Shown here: positions 32,204 through 41,466 of the stretch, piece after piece
Layout of the letters: each line of letters opens with the position of its first letter
Position numbering within the stretch: position 1 is the stretch's first letter
Source: Halobacillus litoralis
GTDB lineage: Bacteria; Bacillota; Bacilli; Bacillales; Halobacillaceae
Assembly: GCF_020171725.1 (NCBI RefSeq)
Contig: NZ_JAIVAJ010000006.1
Span: 62,001 to 126,000 of the forward strand
DNA length: 64,000 bases
Reading direction: 5' to 3'
Notes under the pieces: model-generated
What the model was told of the DNA's origin: nothing
The model's input: the letters and a program-made list of their open reading frames with translations, nothing else
The model's database searches: none
Program-made: the position numbers and the translations under genes

Positions 32204-32959
32204 ATTCAACTACAACGTATAGTAGAAAATAAATGGTTTACGAGATTCATACTGGCCGTCATCCTCTTCAATGCAGTACTCCTCGGTCTTGCAACAGATG
32301 ATCAGCTTTACGCACAGTATGAGAATTGGTTTGTCATTCTGGACATCGCCGTTCTCGCCATCTTCACGATCGAGATTCTGATGAAATTGATCGTCTACCG
32401 ACTTCGTTTCTTCCGCGACGGATGGAACATTTTCGATTTCGCTATCGTGTTCGGGACGCTTGTTTTGTACAACAGTCACTTCATTGCGATTCTTCGTATT
32501 TTACGAGTGCTCAGGGTGCTGAGGACGATTTCCGTCGTCCCGTCACTGCGTCGATTGACGATTGCGTTGTTCATGGCGATACCAGCTATCGGATCGGTTA
32601 CTTTGCTGATGGCTCTCATCTTTTACGTCTATGCAATTATCGGAACGAGCTTCTTCGGGGATCTTGCTCCTGAGTACTTCGGAAATGTCGGGTTGAGTAC
32701 GCTGACGTTGTTCCAAGTGTTCACGTTAGAAAGCTGGGCGAGCGGTGTGTTCCGACCAATTTTCGCGGAAGTCACTTGGTCATGGATCTACTTCGTTTCG
32801 TTCATTACGATTTCCGCTTTCATTATTCTCAACCTGATTGTCGGGGAAATCGTGAATAATGCTCAACAGCTGTCTGAGCATGCGGAGGAAGAGAGTAAGG
32901 ACATGGAACAAATCAAGCAGGACCTGAAAGAATTGAAGGAAATGCTCCGGGAAAAATGA
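32204..32959 (+). CDS. NaChBac-type voltage-gated sodium channel, apparent ATT start
   Basis: A single-domain six-helix channel. S1 WFTRFILAVILFNAVLLG, S2-S3, S4 voltage sensor RILRVLRVLR (98-107), pore helix, the selectivity filter TLESWAS (174-180) identical to NaChBac, S6, and a C-terminal coiled coil (about 222-251). There is no ATG, GTG or TTG in frame between the stop at 32186 and residue 60; starting at the first ATG (32381) would lose S1 and half of S2. ATT at 32204 aligns with the Met of the MQKIVN-like N terminus of NaChBac and has AGGGA a few bases upstream. Gives sodium influx for motility, chemotaxis and pH homeostasis in alkaliphiles and halophiles. 251 residues. Confidence 0.85.
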   Translation: MQLQRIVENKWFTRFILAVILFNAVLLGLATDDQLYAQYENWFVILDIAVLAIFTIEILMKLIVYRLRFFRDGWNIFDFAIVFGTLVLYNSHFIAILRILRVLRVLRTISVVPSLRRLTIALFMAIPAIGSVTLLMALIFYVYAIIGTSFFGDLAPEYFGNVGLSTLTLFQVFTLESWASGVFRPIFAEVTWSWIYFVSFITISAFIILNLIVGEIVNNAQQLSEHAEEESKDMEQIKQDLKELKEMLREK

Positions 32960-32969
32960 AGCTTGGGGG

Positions 32970-33013
32970 AGAGTCTGGTTTGGCGCAGCTGCTGCTGAAT
33001 CGGGCTCTTTTTT
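32970..33013 (+). terminator. Terminator of the sodium-channel gene
   Basis: AGAGTCTGGTT pairs with AATCGGGCTCT (three G-U pairs), followed by seven T. Confidence 0.75.
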
Positions 33014-33139
33014 TATTCTCCTTAAACACTCTTATTTGCAGGTAGGCTCAAGTGTGAATAGAGGTAGAAATTATGAGATAATAAACGCTGAGTAGTCTGT
33101 AACGGCATCATTAAACTAAATCGTTAAAGGAGCATCCCG

Positions 33140-34180
33140 ATGACAAAGTATGTTGGATATGTTGGAACGTACACGAAACAAACGAGTAAAGGTGTCTACC
33201 AATTCACACTAGACACGGATAACAAAGAATTAACCGATGTAACCCTAGCCGCAGAGCTCGGAAACCCGACTTATGTGACAGTGAGTGATGATAAGAAAAA
33301 TTTATACGCAGTATCAAAAGACGGCGAAAACGGCGGCGTCACAGCTTTTTCTATTGATGAGCAAACAGGTGCGCTGACAAAATTGAACGCTGAAACCGCA
33401 GCCGGATCTCCTCCGTGTCACGTGAGTGTCGACCGAGATAAGAGCACCGTCGTAACGGCGAATTACCATACAACGAATATCGTCAGCTACCGCACGAACG
33501 AAGACGGTTCGCTGAATGCACCGACGTCTGTTATCGAACACGAGGGAACCGGTCCTCATGAACGTCAGGAAAAACCGCATATGCACTATGCAGGTTTTAC
33601 GCCGGATGAAAAGTATGTCATTGCTATCGACCTTGGTAGTGATCGTGTAACGACGTACACTGTGGATGAAGGCAGCTTAACAGAAGTACAGGTGTTCAAC
33701 ACAGCACCAGGAAGTGGACCGAGGCACATCACCTTCCACCCAAACCAAAAATACGCTTACGTCATGACAGAGCTGAGCTCAGAAGTCCTAGTGCTTCACT
33801 ATGATGAGAAAGATGGCAGCTTTACACAGCAACAATCGATCAAAACGATCCCTGAAACCTTCACAGAAACGAACGATGGAAGCGCGATTCATATTTCATC
33901 CGATGGGCAGTTCGTCTATGCCGGAAACCGTGGCCACAATTCGATTGCGGTTTACCAGGTCAACCAAGATGACGGTCAGTTGACGTTCGTCGAATGGACG
34001 TCTACTGAAGGCAACTGGCCACGCGATTTTGTCATGGATCCGTCTGAAGAATTTCTGATTGCAACGAACCAGAAATCAAACACGATGACGTTATTCGAAC
34101 GCGACAAATCAACAGGCAAACTATCACTCATTCAATCCGACGTCCACGTCCCTGAACCAGTTTGTGTGAAATTCATTTAG
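33140..34180 (+). CDS. Lactonase-family beta-propeller (6-phosphogluconolactonase-like)
   Basis: A 346-residue cytosolic seven-bladed propeller of the Lactonase family (PF10282 type): MTKYVGYVGTYTK..GVYQF, GNPTYVTVSDDKKNLYAV, SPPCHVSVD, HMHYAGFTPDEKYVIAIDLGSDRV, GPRHITFHPNQKYAYVMTELSSEV and NWPRDFVMDPSEEFLIATNQKSN. YkgB of B. subtilis has the same size and layout and hydrolyses 6-phosphogluconolactone in the pentose phosphate pathway; this assignment is by family. AAAGGAG site nine bases before the ATG. Single gene. Confidence 0.85.
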   Translation: MTKYVGYVGTYTKQTSKGVYQFTLDTDNKELTDVTLAAELGNPTYVTVSDDKKNLYAVSKDGENGGVTAFSIDEQTGALTKLNAETAAGSPPCHVSVDRDKSTVVTANYHTTNIVSYRTNEDGSLNAPTSVIEHEGTGPHERQEKPHMHYAGFTPDEKYVIAIDLGSDRVTTYTVDEGSLTEVQVFNTAPGSGPRHITFHPNQKYAYVMTELSSEVLVLHYDEKDGSFTQQQSIKTIPETFTETNDGSAIHISSDGQFVYAGNRGHNSIAVYQVNQDDGQLTFVEWTSTEGNWPRDFVMDPSEEFLIATNQKSNTMTLFERDKSTGKLSLIQSDVHVPEPVCVKFI

Positions 34181-34188
34181 GAATTCAT

Positions 34189-34260
34189 TTAGGGACGGTT
34201 CTCGTGTTCCGCGATTGGTGGAACAGCGGGTGAAACAGTGGGGACGGTTCTCATGTTCCA
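34189..34260. repeat. Two REP-like units downstream of the lactonase gene
   Basis: TTAGGGACGGTTCTC...GTTCC (34189-34210) and TGAAACAGTGGGGACGGTTC...ATGTTCCA (34231-34260), the second preceded by GGAACAGCGGG. The gene-free stretch 34181-34656 otherwise holds one hairpin and one more unit. Confidence 0.85.
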
Positions 34261-34319
34261 CGAACACATAAACCTTTTATTGTTTGAGTCAAAGTATGTT
34301 ATAAAAGGTCTCTAATAAG

Positions 34320-34361
34320 AGTCTGATTTTCCGCCGTTAAGGTGAAAATCAGGCTTTTTTT
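34320..34361 (+). terminator. Terminator hairpin
   Basis: GTCTGATTTTC pairs with GAAAATCAGGC, followed by seven T. Probably ends the lactonase transcript beyond the repeats. Confidence 0.8.
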
Positions 34362-34452
34362 GTATGGAGAAAGGGCGAAAGCATGTTGGGGTTAATCATA
34401 TTCCTATGAATTGACGCCTAAGTGAGCGTTGTGTAGACAATGAAGCACTTCA

Positions 34453-34481
34453 TGAAACAAGAGAACCGTCCCCTATTTTCA
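34453..34481. repeat. REP-like unit upstream of the RAYT gene
   Basis: TGAAACAAGAGAACCGTCCC...TTTTCA, 176 bases before the transposase start. Confidence 0.88.
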
Positions 34482-34656
34482 AAAAACATGAAAGTTCATT
34501 TTTGTTAAGAAAACCTTCTTCATTTTTTCCAATACCAGTATATAAAACTTTGAAAATCCACGACTGATTGCTGCAGAAAATAGATAAATGCTTCGTTTCA
34601 TTCTCTTTTCCAAAAGTATAAACTATGGATGAAATTAGAAGATGGAAGGTGAGAAG

Positions 34657-35436
34657 GTGCCGAGAAGACCTAGAATGAGAAGTCGCAGCGGTATTTACCA
34701 TGTGATCCTCCGTGGAGCGAATAAACAAGAGATCTTTCATGATGAAGCAGACAAGATCCACTTTTTGAATATAATAGTAAAGTGTAAGAACAAGACGAGT
34801 ATTCAGGTCTTTGCCTGGTGTCTGATGGACAATCATGTACATCTAGTGATAAAAGAAGACGCTGAGGATATATCTCATGTGATGAAGCGAATCGGTGTTA
34901 GTTATGCAGGCTACTATAATAGAACCTATGAGACAACAGGCCACCTGTTTCAAGATCGTTTTCGAAGCGAAGAGGTGGAAGATCCACGTTATCTAATGAG
35001 GGTGGTGCGTTATATTCACCAAAATCCCGTTAAGGCCGGAATAGTAAATTCGCCGGATAAGTTCGAGTGGAGTAGCTGCAGAAACTACTACGGGAAAAGC
35101 GTACATCATCGTAAGCTTCTTGATGAGGGATTTGTTCTGCATTTATTTTCTTCTGATCATGAGATGTCTCGAAAAGCGTTTCGAGAATTCAATGAAAAGG
35201 AGCAAGAGGATGAATGTTTGAAAGCTTTTAATCATCGAAAGGTTAGGTTGTCGGATGCAGAAGCTCGTGAGTCCATCATTCAAATACTAGGAACCACTTC
35301 TATTCCACAGGTGAAAAGCATGGAGCGTAAGGAAAGGGATCTTATACTTCGAAAAGTAAAGGAGGTTGAAGGTGTGTCCATGCGCCAAACCGCACGCATT
35401 TTAGGCGTATCTTTAAGTCTATTGTCCAGAGCGTGA
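34657..35436 (+). CDS. REP-associated tyrosine transposase (RAYT, Y1/HUH family)
   Basis: A 259-residue single-strand transposase related to IS200/IS605 TnpA. The start VPRRPRMRSRSGIYHVILRG is typical of RAYTs; the HUH metal motif is DNHVHLV, and the conserved RYIHQNPVKAG segment follows, with the catalytic Tyr nearby. A C-terminal ~90-residue extension has a helix-turn-helix (SMRQTARILGVSLSLLSR). GTG 34657 is preferred, with GGAAGGTGA five bases before; ATG 34642 is possible. There are no IS ends: the gene is instead flanked by REP-like units (34453, 35452, 35498), as expected for a domesticated transposase that acts on REPs in trans. Confidence 0.92.
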   Translation: MPRRPRMRSRSGIYHVILRGANKQEIFHDEADKIHFLNIIVKCKNKTSIQVFAWCLMDNHVHLVIKEDAEDISHVMKRIGVSYAGYYNRTYETTGHLFQDRFRSEEVEDPRYLMRVVRYIHQNPVKAGIVNSPDKFEWSSCRNYYGKSVHHRKLLDEGFVLHLFSSDHEMSRKAFREFNEKEQEDECLKAFNHRKVRLSDAEARESIIQILGTTSIPQVKSMERKERDLILRKVKEVEGVSMRQTARILGVSLSLLSRA

Positions 35437-35451
35437 CTTTATCTTATCCTA

Positions 35452-35527
35452 TGGAACAGGAGAACCGTCCCCGATGTTCCACCGATGTTCCACCGCATGA
35501 AACAGGAGAACCGTCCCCAATGATTCA
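35452..35527. repeat. Two REP-like units downstream of the RAYT gene
   Basis: Units 35452-35481 (GGAACAGGAGAACCGTCCCC...GTTCCA) and 35498-35527 (TGAAACAGGAGAACCGTCCC...GATTCA), followed by a partial triplication of ATTCATCCCCAATG up to about 35551. Confidence 0.88.
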
Positions 35528-35561
35528 TCCCCAATGATTCATCCCCAATGTTCGATCATTA

Positions 35562-35590
35562 TTGACAGCGTTTACTGAAAGCGCTATAGT
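35562..35590 (+). promoter_or_regulatory. glpF SigA promoter with overlapping cre site
   Basis: TTGACA, 17 bases, TATAGT. TGAAAGCGCTATAG (35576-35589) matches 12 of 14 cre positions and covers the spacer and -10 box, so CcpA would repress initiation in the presence of glucose. Confidence 0.85.
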
Positions 35591-35625
35591 AATAGATAAC
35601 AAGTTAAAACATGTGACGGAGAAAT

Positions 35626-35695
35626 GGAGACTCACACGAAGTTACGTACCTCGGGAGAAGTATGTAGTTTGTGTGAGTCTCTTTGCGTTTCTTTA
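35626..35695 (+). promoter_or_regulatory. GlpP-type antiterminated leader of glpFK
   Basis: GGAGACTCACAC (35626) pairs with GTGTGAGTCTC (35671-35681), then a T-rich run (TTTGCGTTTCTTT). A terminator in the glpF leader is the known target of the antiterminator GlpP with glycerol-3-phosphate in Bacillus; glpP itself is outside the window. Confidence 0.8.
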
Positions 35696-35727
35696 ACTTG
35701 AAACTATGAGAAAAGGGTGTGCTCGAA

Positions 35728-36558
35728 ATGCCGGAGTTCTTAGCTGAGTTAGTCGGGACAATGATTCTGATTATCTTTGGTGGAGGCGTTGTCGGAGGCG
35801 TTGTTTTAAAAGATTCGAAAGCAGAAGGGACAGGCTGGGTGTTGATTACACTTGCCTGGGGTCTCGGTGTAACGATGGGGGTTTATGCAGTCGGTTCGTT
35901 TACGGGGGCTCATATTAATCCAGCCGTGACGCTTGGACTTGCTTCTGTTGGAGATTTCCCTTGGGCGAAGGTCCCTATGTATATATCAGCTCAAATTCTT
36001 GGAGCGATGATTGGAGCGGCAATTGTCTTCCTGAATTACTTACCGCACTGGAGAAGAACGGAGGATCCGGGCGCGAAGCTTGCGGTGTTCTCTACTGATC
36101 CTGCCGTTAGAAGTCCATTTTCAAACCTTGTAAGTGAGATCATTGGTACATTTGTTCTTTTGATGGGACTTCAATTTATCGGAGCCAACGAATTCACGGA
36201 AGGTCTTAACCCTCTGATCGTGGGTGCACTCGTTGTCGCCATCGGGATGTCACTGGGTGGCGCGACAGGGTATGCGATCAACCCGGCTCGTGACTTAGGG
36301 CCGAGAATTGCGCACGCACTTCTTCCGATTCCCGGAAAAGGAAGCTCGGACTGGGGTTACTCCTGGATTCCGATTGTCGGACCGATTATCGGTGGTGTCT
36401 ACGGTGCCGTGTTCCACCAGGCTGTTTTTGGTCAAAACTATACGGCTGCATTTTGGATTTTGACGGTGATCGTGCTGGCTATTGTGATTGCGGCTGCGAA
36501 TGCCGAGTTGAAAAAAGGTAAAACCGCTGCAACTGAAGCGGAACAACATATTAGCTAA
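35728..36558 (+). CDS. glpF: Glycerol uptake facilitator (MIP family)
   Basis: A 276-residue aquaglyceroporin with six helices and two half-helices. The two NPA boxes read AHINPAVT and AINPARDLGPR; the Asp after the second (NPARD) is the mark of glycerol facilitators rather than water channels. ATG 35728 is preferred over GTG 35719, since the AAAAGGG site is ten bases before the former and touching the latter. Lets glycerol enter by diffusion, to be trapped by GlpK, encoded 15 bases downstream. Confidence 0.95.
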   Translation: MPEFLAELVGTMILIIFGGGVVGGVVLKDSKAEGTGWVLITLAWGLGVTMGVYAVGSFTGAHINPAVTLGLASVGDFPWAKVPMYISAQILGAMIGAAIVFLNYLPHWRRTEDPGAKLAVFSTDPAVRSPFSNLVSEIIGTFVLLMGLQFIGANEFTEGLNPLIVGALVVAIGMSLGGATGYAINPARDLGPRIAHALLPIPGKGSSDWGYSWIPIVGPIIGGVYGAVFHQAVFGQNYTAAFWILTVIVLAIVIAAANAELKKGKTAATEAEQHIS

Positions 36559-38067
<1,509 letters not shown>

Positions 38068-38082
38068 ATCTTTATTTTTTAT

Positions 38083-38275
38083 GAGCAAAGGCGCAAGCGC
38101 CCTGGGAGCTCCGGATAGTAGAAGTTCGACAAGAACGCAACGTCCTGTTGCAACGTCGAACTGACCTGCGTCCGCAGGCCCAAGCAAAACGCCCGTAGGA
38201 AGGTGCTTTTTCCTTCCGAAGGGTGGGTTGCTTATGTCGCGAGGAGCTGGGCGCTGGAGCCGGAAGTGGCATAAC
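38083..38275. repeat. Long structured intergenic element between glpK and dhaK
   Basis: A ~190-base GC-rich element with complementary ends (AGCGCCCTGGGAGCTCC near 38095 and GGAGCTGGGCGCTGGAGCC near 38242) and internal hairpins (CCTGCGTCCGCAGG, CCTTCC...GGAAGG type). Similar GCGCAAGCGCC-type elements are dispersed in Bacillaceae genomes; here only one copy is seen. It could fold as one large stem-loop in the transcript. Confidence 0.6.
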
Positions 38276-38346
38276 ATGTCATAAAGCTGCAATCTAAGAA
38301 AAATCAAATACCTTCTTAATATTTCTCAAAAAAGGAGAGATCGATA

Positions 38347-39330
38347 GTGAAAAAGCTGATCAATGATCCGCAACATGTTATTTCTGAAATGCTCGATGGG
38401 ATTGTCGCCGGCGAACCGAATGTGGTGAGGAGAGTGCCGGATACGACGGTCATCGTGCGGAAGAACGCCCCGGTTGAGAACAAGGTTGGTCTTGTGAGTG
38501 GCGGGGGAAGCGGTCATGAACCAGCTCACGCCGGCTATGTCGGAGAAGGCATGCTTGATGCGGCGGTATCGGGCGAAGTATTCACTTCGCCTTCGCCGGA
38601 TCAGGTGCTGGAAGGAATCAAAGCGGTCGACGCAGGAGCAGGGGTCCTTTTGATTATCAAAAATTACTCCGGTGATGTGATGAACTTCGAAATGGCAGCC
38701 GAACTCGCCGAGGCGGAAGGAATCCGAGTCGAGCAGGTCGTCGTGAAAGATGATGTTGCGATTGACGACCCTGACAGCAGACGTGGCGTAGCCGGTACTG
38801 TTTTTGTCCATAAAATTGCCGGTGCTCTAGCGGAATCCGGTGCCCCTCTTGATGAGGTGAAAGAAGCGGCAGAACGAGTCATCGCAAATGTCAGGACAAT
38901 GGGAGTCGCGCTGAAGCCATGCATCATGCCTGCTTCGGGCGAGCCTGGATTTGAGCTGGCTGATGATGAAATGGAAGTTGGAATCGGCATTCACGGAGAG
39001 CAGGGCATCGAAACGAAAAAAGTCGCTTCAGCAGATGAAGTGGCAGCTGAACTCACAGAGCGGGTATTGAAAGATTTAAACCCGGATGAGTCGGACGACA
39101 TCGCCGTTATGGTCAACGGAATGGGAGCAACGCCTGAAATGGAGCTCCACATCGTGAACCGTAAGATTCAGGAGATCCTCGGCGAGCGCGTTAACGTGTA
39201 CCGGACCTATGTAGGCGAATATATGACATCGCTCGAAATGGCTGGGTTTTCACTCACGCTACTGAAGGTCGACAAGGAGCTGAAGGACCTTCTCGATGCT
39301 TCCGCACAAGCTCCCGCATTTAAACAGTGA
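38347..39330 (+). CDS. dhaK: PTS-dependent dihydroxyacetone kinase, subunit DhaK
   Basis: A 327-residue protein that binds dihydroxyacetone covalently to a His (the IGIHGEQG motif) and receives phosphate from DhaL-ADP. Substrate-site motifs SGGGSGHEPAHAGYVG and NYSGDVMNFE are intact. AAAGGAGAG site. Its partners dhaL and dhaM follow directly, so phosphate comes from PEP through the PTS rather than from ATP. Confidence 0.97.
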   Translation: MKKLINDPQHVISEMLDGIVAGEPNVVRRVPDTTVIVRKNAPVENKVGLVSGGGSGHEPAHAGYVGEGMLDAAVSGEVFTSPSPDQVLEGIKAVDAGAGVLLIIKNYSGDVMNFEMAAELAEAEGIRVEQVVVKDDVAIDDPDSRRGVAGTVFVHKIAGALAESGAPLDEVKEAAERVIANVRTMGVALKPCIMPASGEPGFELADDEMEVGIGIHGEQGIETKKVASADEVAAELTERVLKDLNPDESDDIAVMVNGMGATPEMELHIVNRKIQEILGERVNVYRTYVGEYMTSLEMAGFSLTLLKVDKELKDLLDASAQAPAFKQ

Positions 39331-39345
39331 AGGAGGAGAGCCATC

Positions 39346-39963
39346 ATGAAATTCGAAGCACAACATGCGGTTCAATGGATACAGAAAGCCAACGATAAAA
39401 TCCAGGAACACAAAGATGAACTGACAGAGCTGGACCGGAAAATCGGCGACGGGGACCACGGCATCAACATGGCCCGCGGTTTTCAAGAAGCAGCAGACGA
39501 AGTATCCGCCGGAGATTTGTCAGGAGTGCCTGACGTTCTGAAACAGACAGCCACGACCGTCATGTCAAAAGTCGGGGGCGCATCCGGCCCGCTGTACGGC
39601 ACGGCATTTTTGAAAATGTCGATGGCAGTAAAAGACGAAGCGGTCGATTACAAGCAGTTCGTCGGCATGATCGAAGCGGCTCTCGGTGGAATCAAACAGC
39701 GCGGAAAATCGGAAGAAGGCGAGAAGACCATGATCGACGTCTGGTCGCCTGTTTATGAAGCCATGAAGGATGCGGATGATTTCGACGCTGCGCTTATCAA
39801 AGACACGGCCTCCTCCTCAATGGAAGCGACCAAGGAAATGACTGCTACCAAAGGTCGAGCGTCTTATTTGAAAGAACGTTCAAAAGACCACCTCGACCCT
39901 GGCGCCGTCTCTTCCTATTACTTGTTTGAAGCCCTCTCTGAAACCCTGAAAGAGGAGGGGTGA
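39346..39963 (+). CDS. dhaL: Dihydroxyacetone kinase, ADP-binding subunit DhaL
   Basis: A 205-residue all-helical nucleotide-binding subunit. The Asp cluster that holds the two Mg ions (LDRKIGDGDHGINM) and the GGASGPLYGT loop are conserved, as is GEKTMIDVW. The bound ADP is re-phosphorylated by DhaM and serves as a cofactor. Start has AAGGAGG; it follows dhaK by 15 bases and precedes dhaM by one base. Confidence 0.97.
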   Translation: MKFEAQHAVQWIQKANDKIQEHKDELTELDRKIGDGDHGINMARGFQEAADEVSAGDLSGVPDVLKQTATTVMSKVGGASGPLYGTAFLKMSMAVKDEAVDYKQFVGMIEAALGGIKQRGKSEEGEKTMIDVWSPVYEAMKDADDFDAALIKDTASSSMEATKEMTATKGRASYLKERSKDHLDPGAVSSYYLFEALSETLKEEG

Positions 39964-39964
39964 C

Positions 39965-40333
39965 ATGCCGGGAATTATTCTCGTATCTCACAGTCAAAAA
40001 GTAGCCGAAGGAATCAAAGAACTGCTGGAACAAGTCGTCGGAGACGTCACCATCGAAGCCGCTGGTGGTGACGATGATGGCGGCATCGGAACCAGCTTTG
40101 AAAAAATTCAAACCGCTGTCGAAAAAGCCTCGGCAGAAGACGGAGCGATCATCTTTTACGACATCGGAAGTGCCAAAATGAATGCTGAGATGGCGATCGA
40201 AATGGCCGGATCAGAAAACGTTCGCCTGGTCGAGGCTCCGATTCTAGAAGGCGCCTATCTCGCCGCTGTTGAAGTAAGCGTCGGGAAGTCGCTTGAAAAT
40301 GTGATGGAGTCAGTTGAGAAGCAATATGGTTGA
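39965..40333 (+). CDS. dhaM: Dihydroxyacetone kinase phosphotransfer subunit DhaM
   Basis: A 122-residue protein of the mannose-type EIIA fold. The phosphorylated His is His9 in ILVSHSQKVAEG. It takes phosphate from HPr and passes it to ADP on DhaL. It is the short, single-domain form (without fused HPr and EI parts) typical of Gram-positives. GAGGAGG lies within the end of dhaL. A strong terminator follows 7 bases after the stop. Confidence 0.96.
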   Translation: MPGIILVSHSQKVAEGIKELLEQVVGDVTIEAAGGDDDGGIGTSFEKIQTAVEKASAEDGAIIFYDIGSAKMNAEMAIEMAGSENVRLVEAPILEGAYLAAVEVSVGKSLENVMESVEKQYG

Positions 40334-40340
40334 GTGAAGA

Positions 40341-40373
40341 GAAGCATGGGGATTCCCCGTGCTTCTTTTTTTT
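40341..40373 (+). terminator. Terminator of the dhaKLM operon
   Basis: GAAGCATGGGG-ATT-CCCCGTGCTTC followed by eight T. Confidence 0.95.
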
Positions 40374-40380
40374 GTTCTTT

Positions 40381-40470
40381 GTAGACTATGAGTCACATTT
40401 TAGAAATAAATGGGATTTTGATTGTTTTTTGTAGACTATGAGTCATATAATGGAATAAAAAGGAAGTTCA
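40381..40470. repeat. Direct repeat family GTAGACTATGAGTCAC, copies 1-2
   Basis: Copies start at 40381 and 40431; each is followed by an AT-rich stretch with ATAAA and TGGGA/TGGAA. Two more copies lie at 40893 and 40950, beyond the 52-bp array. The gene-free stretch 40334-41030 consists mostly of these two repeat families. Confidence 0.8.
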
Positions 40471-40490
40471 TTCGTGTTTCTTTGGCTATT

Positions 40491-40790
40491 GGGACAGGCG
40501 TCGTTCCATTTTAACGATAGTAGTCCTGATAAAAGAGAAATGGGACAGCGAGCTCTGCCGTGGGAGCGATAGTAGTCCTGATAAAAGAGAAATGGGACAG
40601 CGAGCTCTGCCGTGAGAGTGATGATAGTCCCGAAAAGAGAGAAATGGGACAACGCGACCTGCGGCGATAGCGATGGTAGTCCCGAAAAGAGAATATTGAG
40701 ACAGAGCGCCCTGCCACTGAATCGGTGACAGTCCCGATAAAAAAGAATTGGAACTTTGCGAGCACCAGGGTAAGGCACAGAGTCCCAATA
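40491..40790. repeat. Tandem array of six 52-bp units
   Basis: Units start at 40491, 40542, 40594, 40646, 40698 and 40749. The consensus edge is GATAAAAGAGAAATGGGACA followed by GCGAGC, a variable middle and (T)AGTCCC/T. Two neighbouring units are almost identical over the whole 52 bases. Same family as 14231-14478, and like it palindromic at the GGGAC / GTCCC edges. Confidence 0.88.
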
Positions 40791-40892
40791 GACTTCTAAC
40801 TACAAAATTTCTCTGATCTTCAAATGCAAATCAAGAATACATGCTCCACATACTCATTCCTACACTTAAGCTGAGATTACTCTGTGTCAAAT

Positions 40893-40985
40893 GTGGACTA
40901 TGAGTCACATTTAGGGATAAAATGGAAGTGGAGGCTAAGTTAACTCTATGTAGACTATGAGTCACATTATTACATTAAATGGAAT
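40893..40985. repeat. Direct repeat family GTAGACTATGAGTCAC, copies 3-4
   Basis: Copies at 40893 (GTGGACTATGAGTCACATTT) and 40950 (GTAGACTATGAGTCACATTA), 57 bases apart, in the same direction as copies 1-2. Confidence 0.8.
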
Positions 40986-41030
40986 TCTGACATTCATAGA
41001 AACACTTCCCCTTAAGGAAGGGGAGGAATA

Positions 41031-41381
41031 GTGGGAGTGGAAAGAATGGAGCCAATTTGGACGTTCGTCATCTTTATCGTATTACTCGCAGGGTGTTTCA
41101 TCATCTATCGGCAGAATAGCGATGAAGTACCAAAGTGGTGGGTGTTCACAGCACCTATTGTGCCGTCGGTTGGTTTAACCATCCAGATATTATTCGATAT
41201 CGGCCTGTTCGACTGGTTTTCGGGCATGATCTTGATAGAAATGGTTAAGTTTGTCGGTGTTTTAGTAGCGTTCTCCACGATTACTCCTGTTTTTTACGCG
41301 ATGGGGGTAGGGATAGTGTTTTTCGAGATGAAGATGTTACTGGCATTGAAGAAGAAATGGAAGGATGACCGAGCGGCATAA
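41031..41381 (+). CDS. Small membrane protein, unknown function
   Basis: A 116-residue protein with three predicted helices: WTFVIFIVLLAGCFIIY, FTAPIVPSVGLTIQILFDIGLF and the region VGVLVAFSTITPVFYAMGVGIVFF, with a basic C terminus (KKKWKDDRAA). No family is recognised. GTG 41031 lies four bases after a strong GGGGAGG; ATG 41046 is an alternative that removes five residues. It stands alone between the repeat-filled region and the AbgT gene on the opposite strand. Confidence 0.65.
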   Translation: MGVERMEPIWTFVIFIVLLAGCFIIYRQNSDEVPKWWVFTAPIVPSVGLTIQILFDIGLFDWFSGMILIEMVKFVGVLVAFSTITPVFYAMGVGIVFFEMKMLLALKKKWKDDRAA

Positions 41382-41466
41382 ACATGGAGGCGCATGTCCT
41401 GTTCATGATTCTTTAGAGGGCAAGTGGAACGGAACTGCCCTCTACTTATCAGGAAAAGGAAAAACA

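Noticed and set aside
32381..32959. Sodium channel annotated from the first ATG (192 residues)
   Set aside because: Starting there removes S1 and half of S2, which are clearly encoded upstream in the same frame.
34657..35436. RAYT gene as part of an IS200/IS605 insertion sequence
   Set aside because: No subterminal hairpins of an IS, no tnpB, and the flanks are REP-like units that also occur far away, so it is a single-copy-type RAYT rather than a complete IS.
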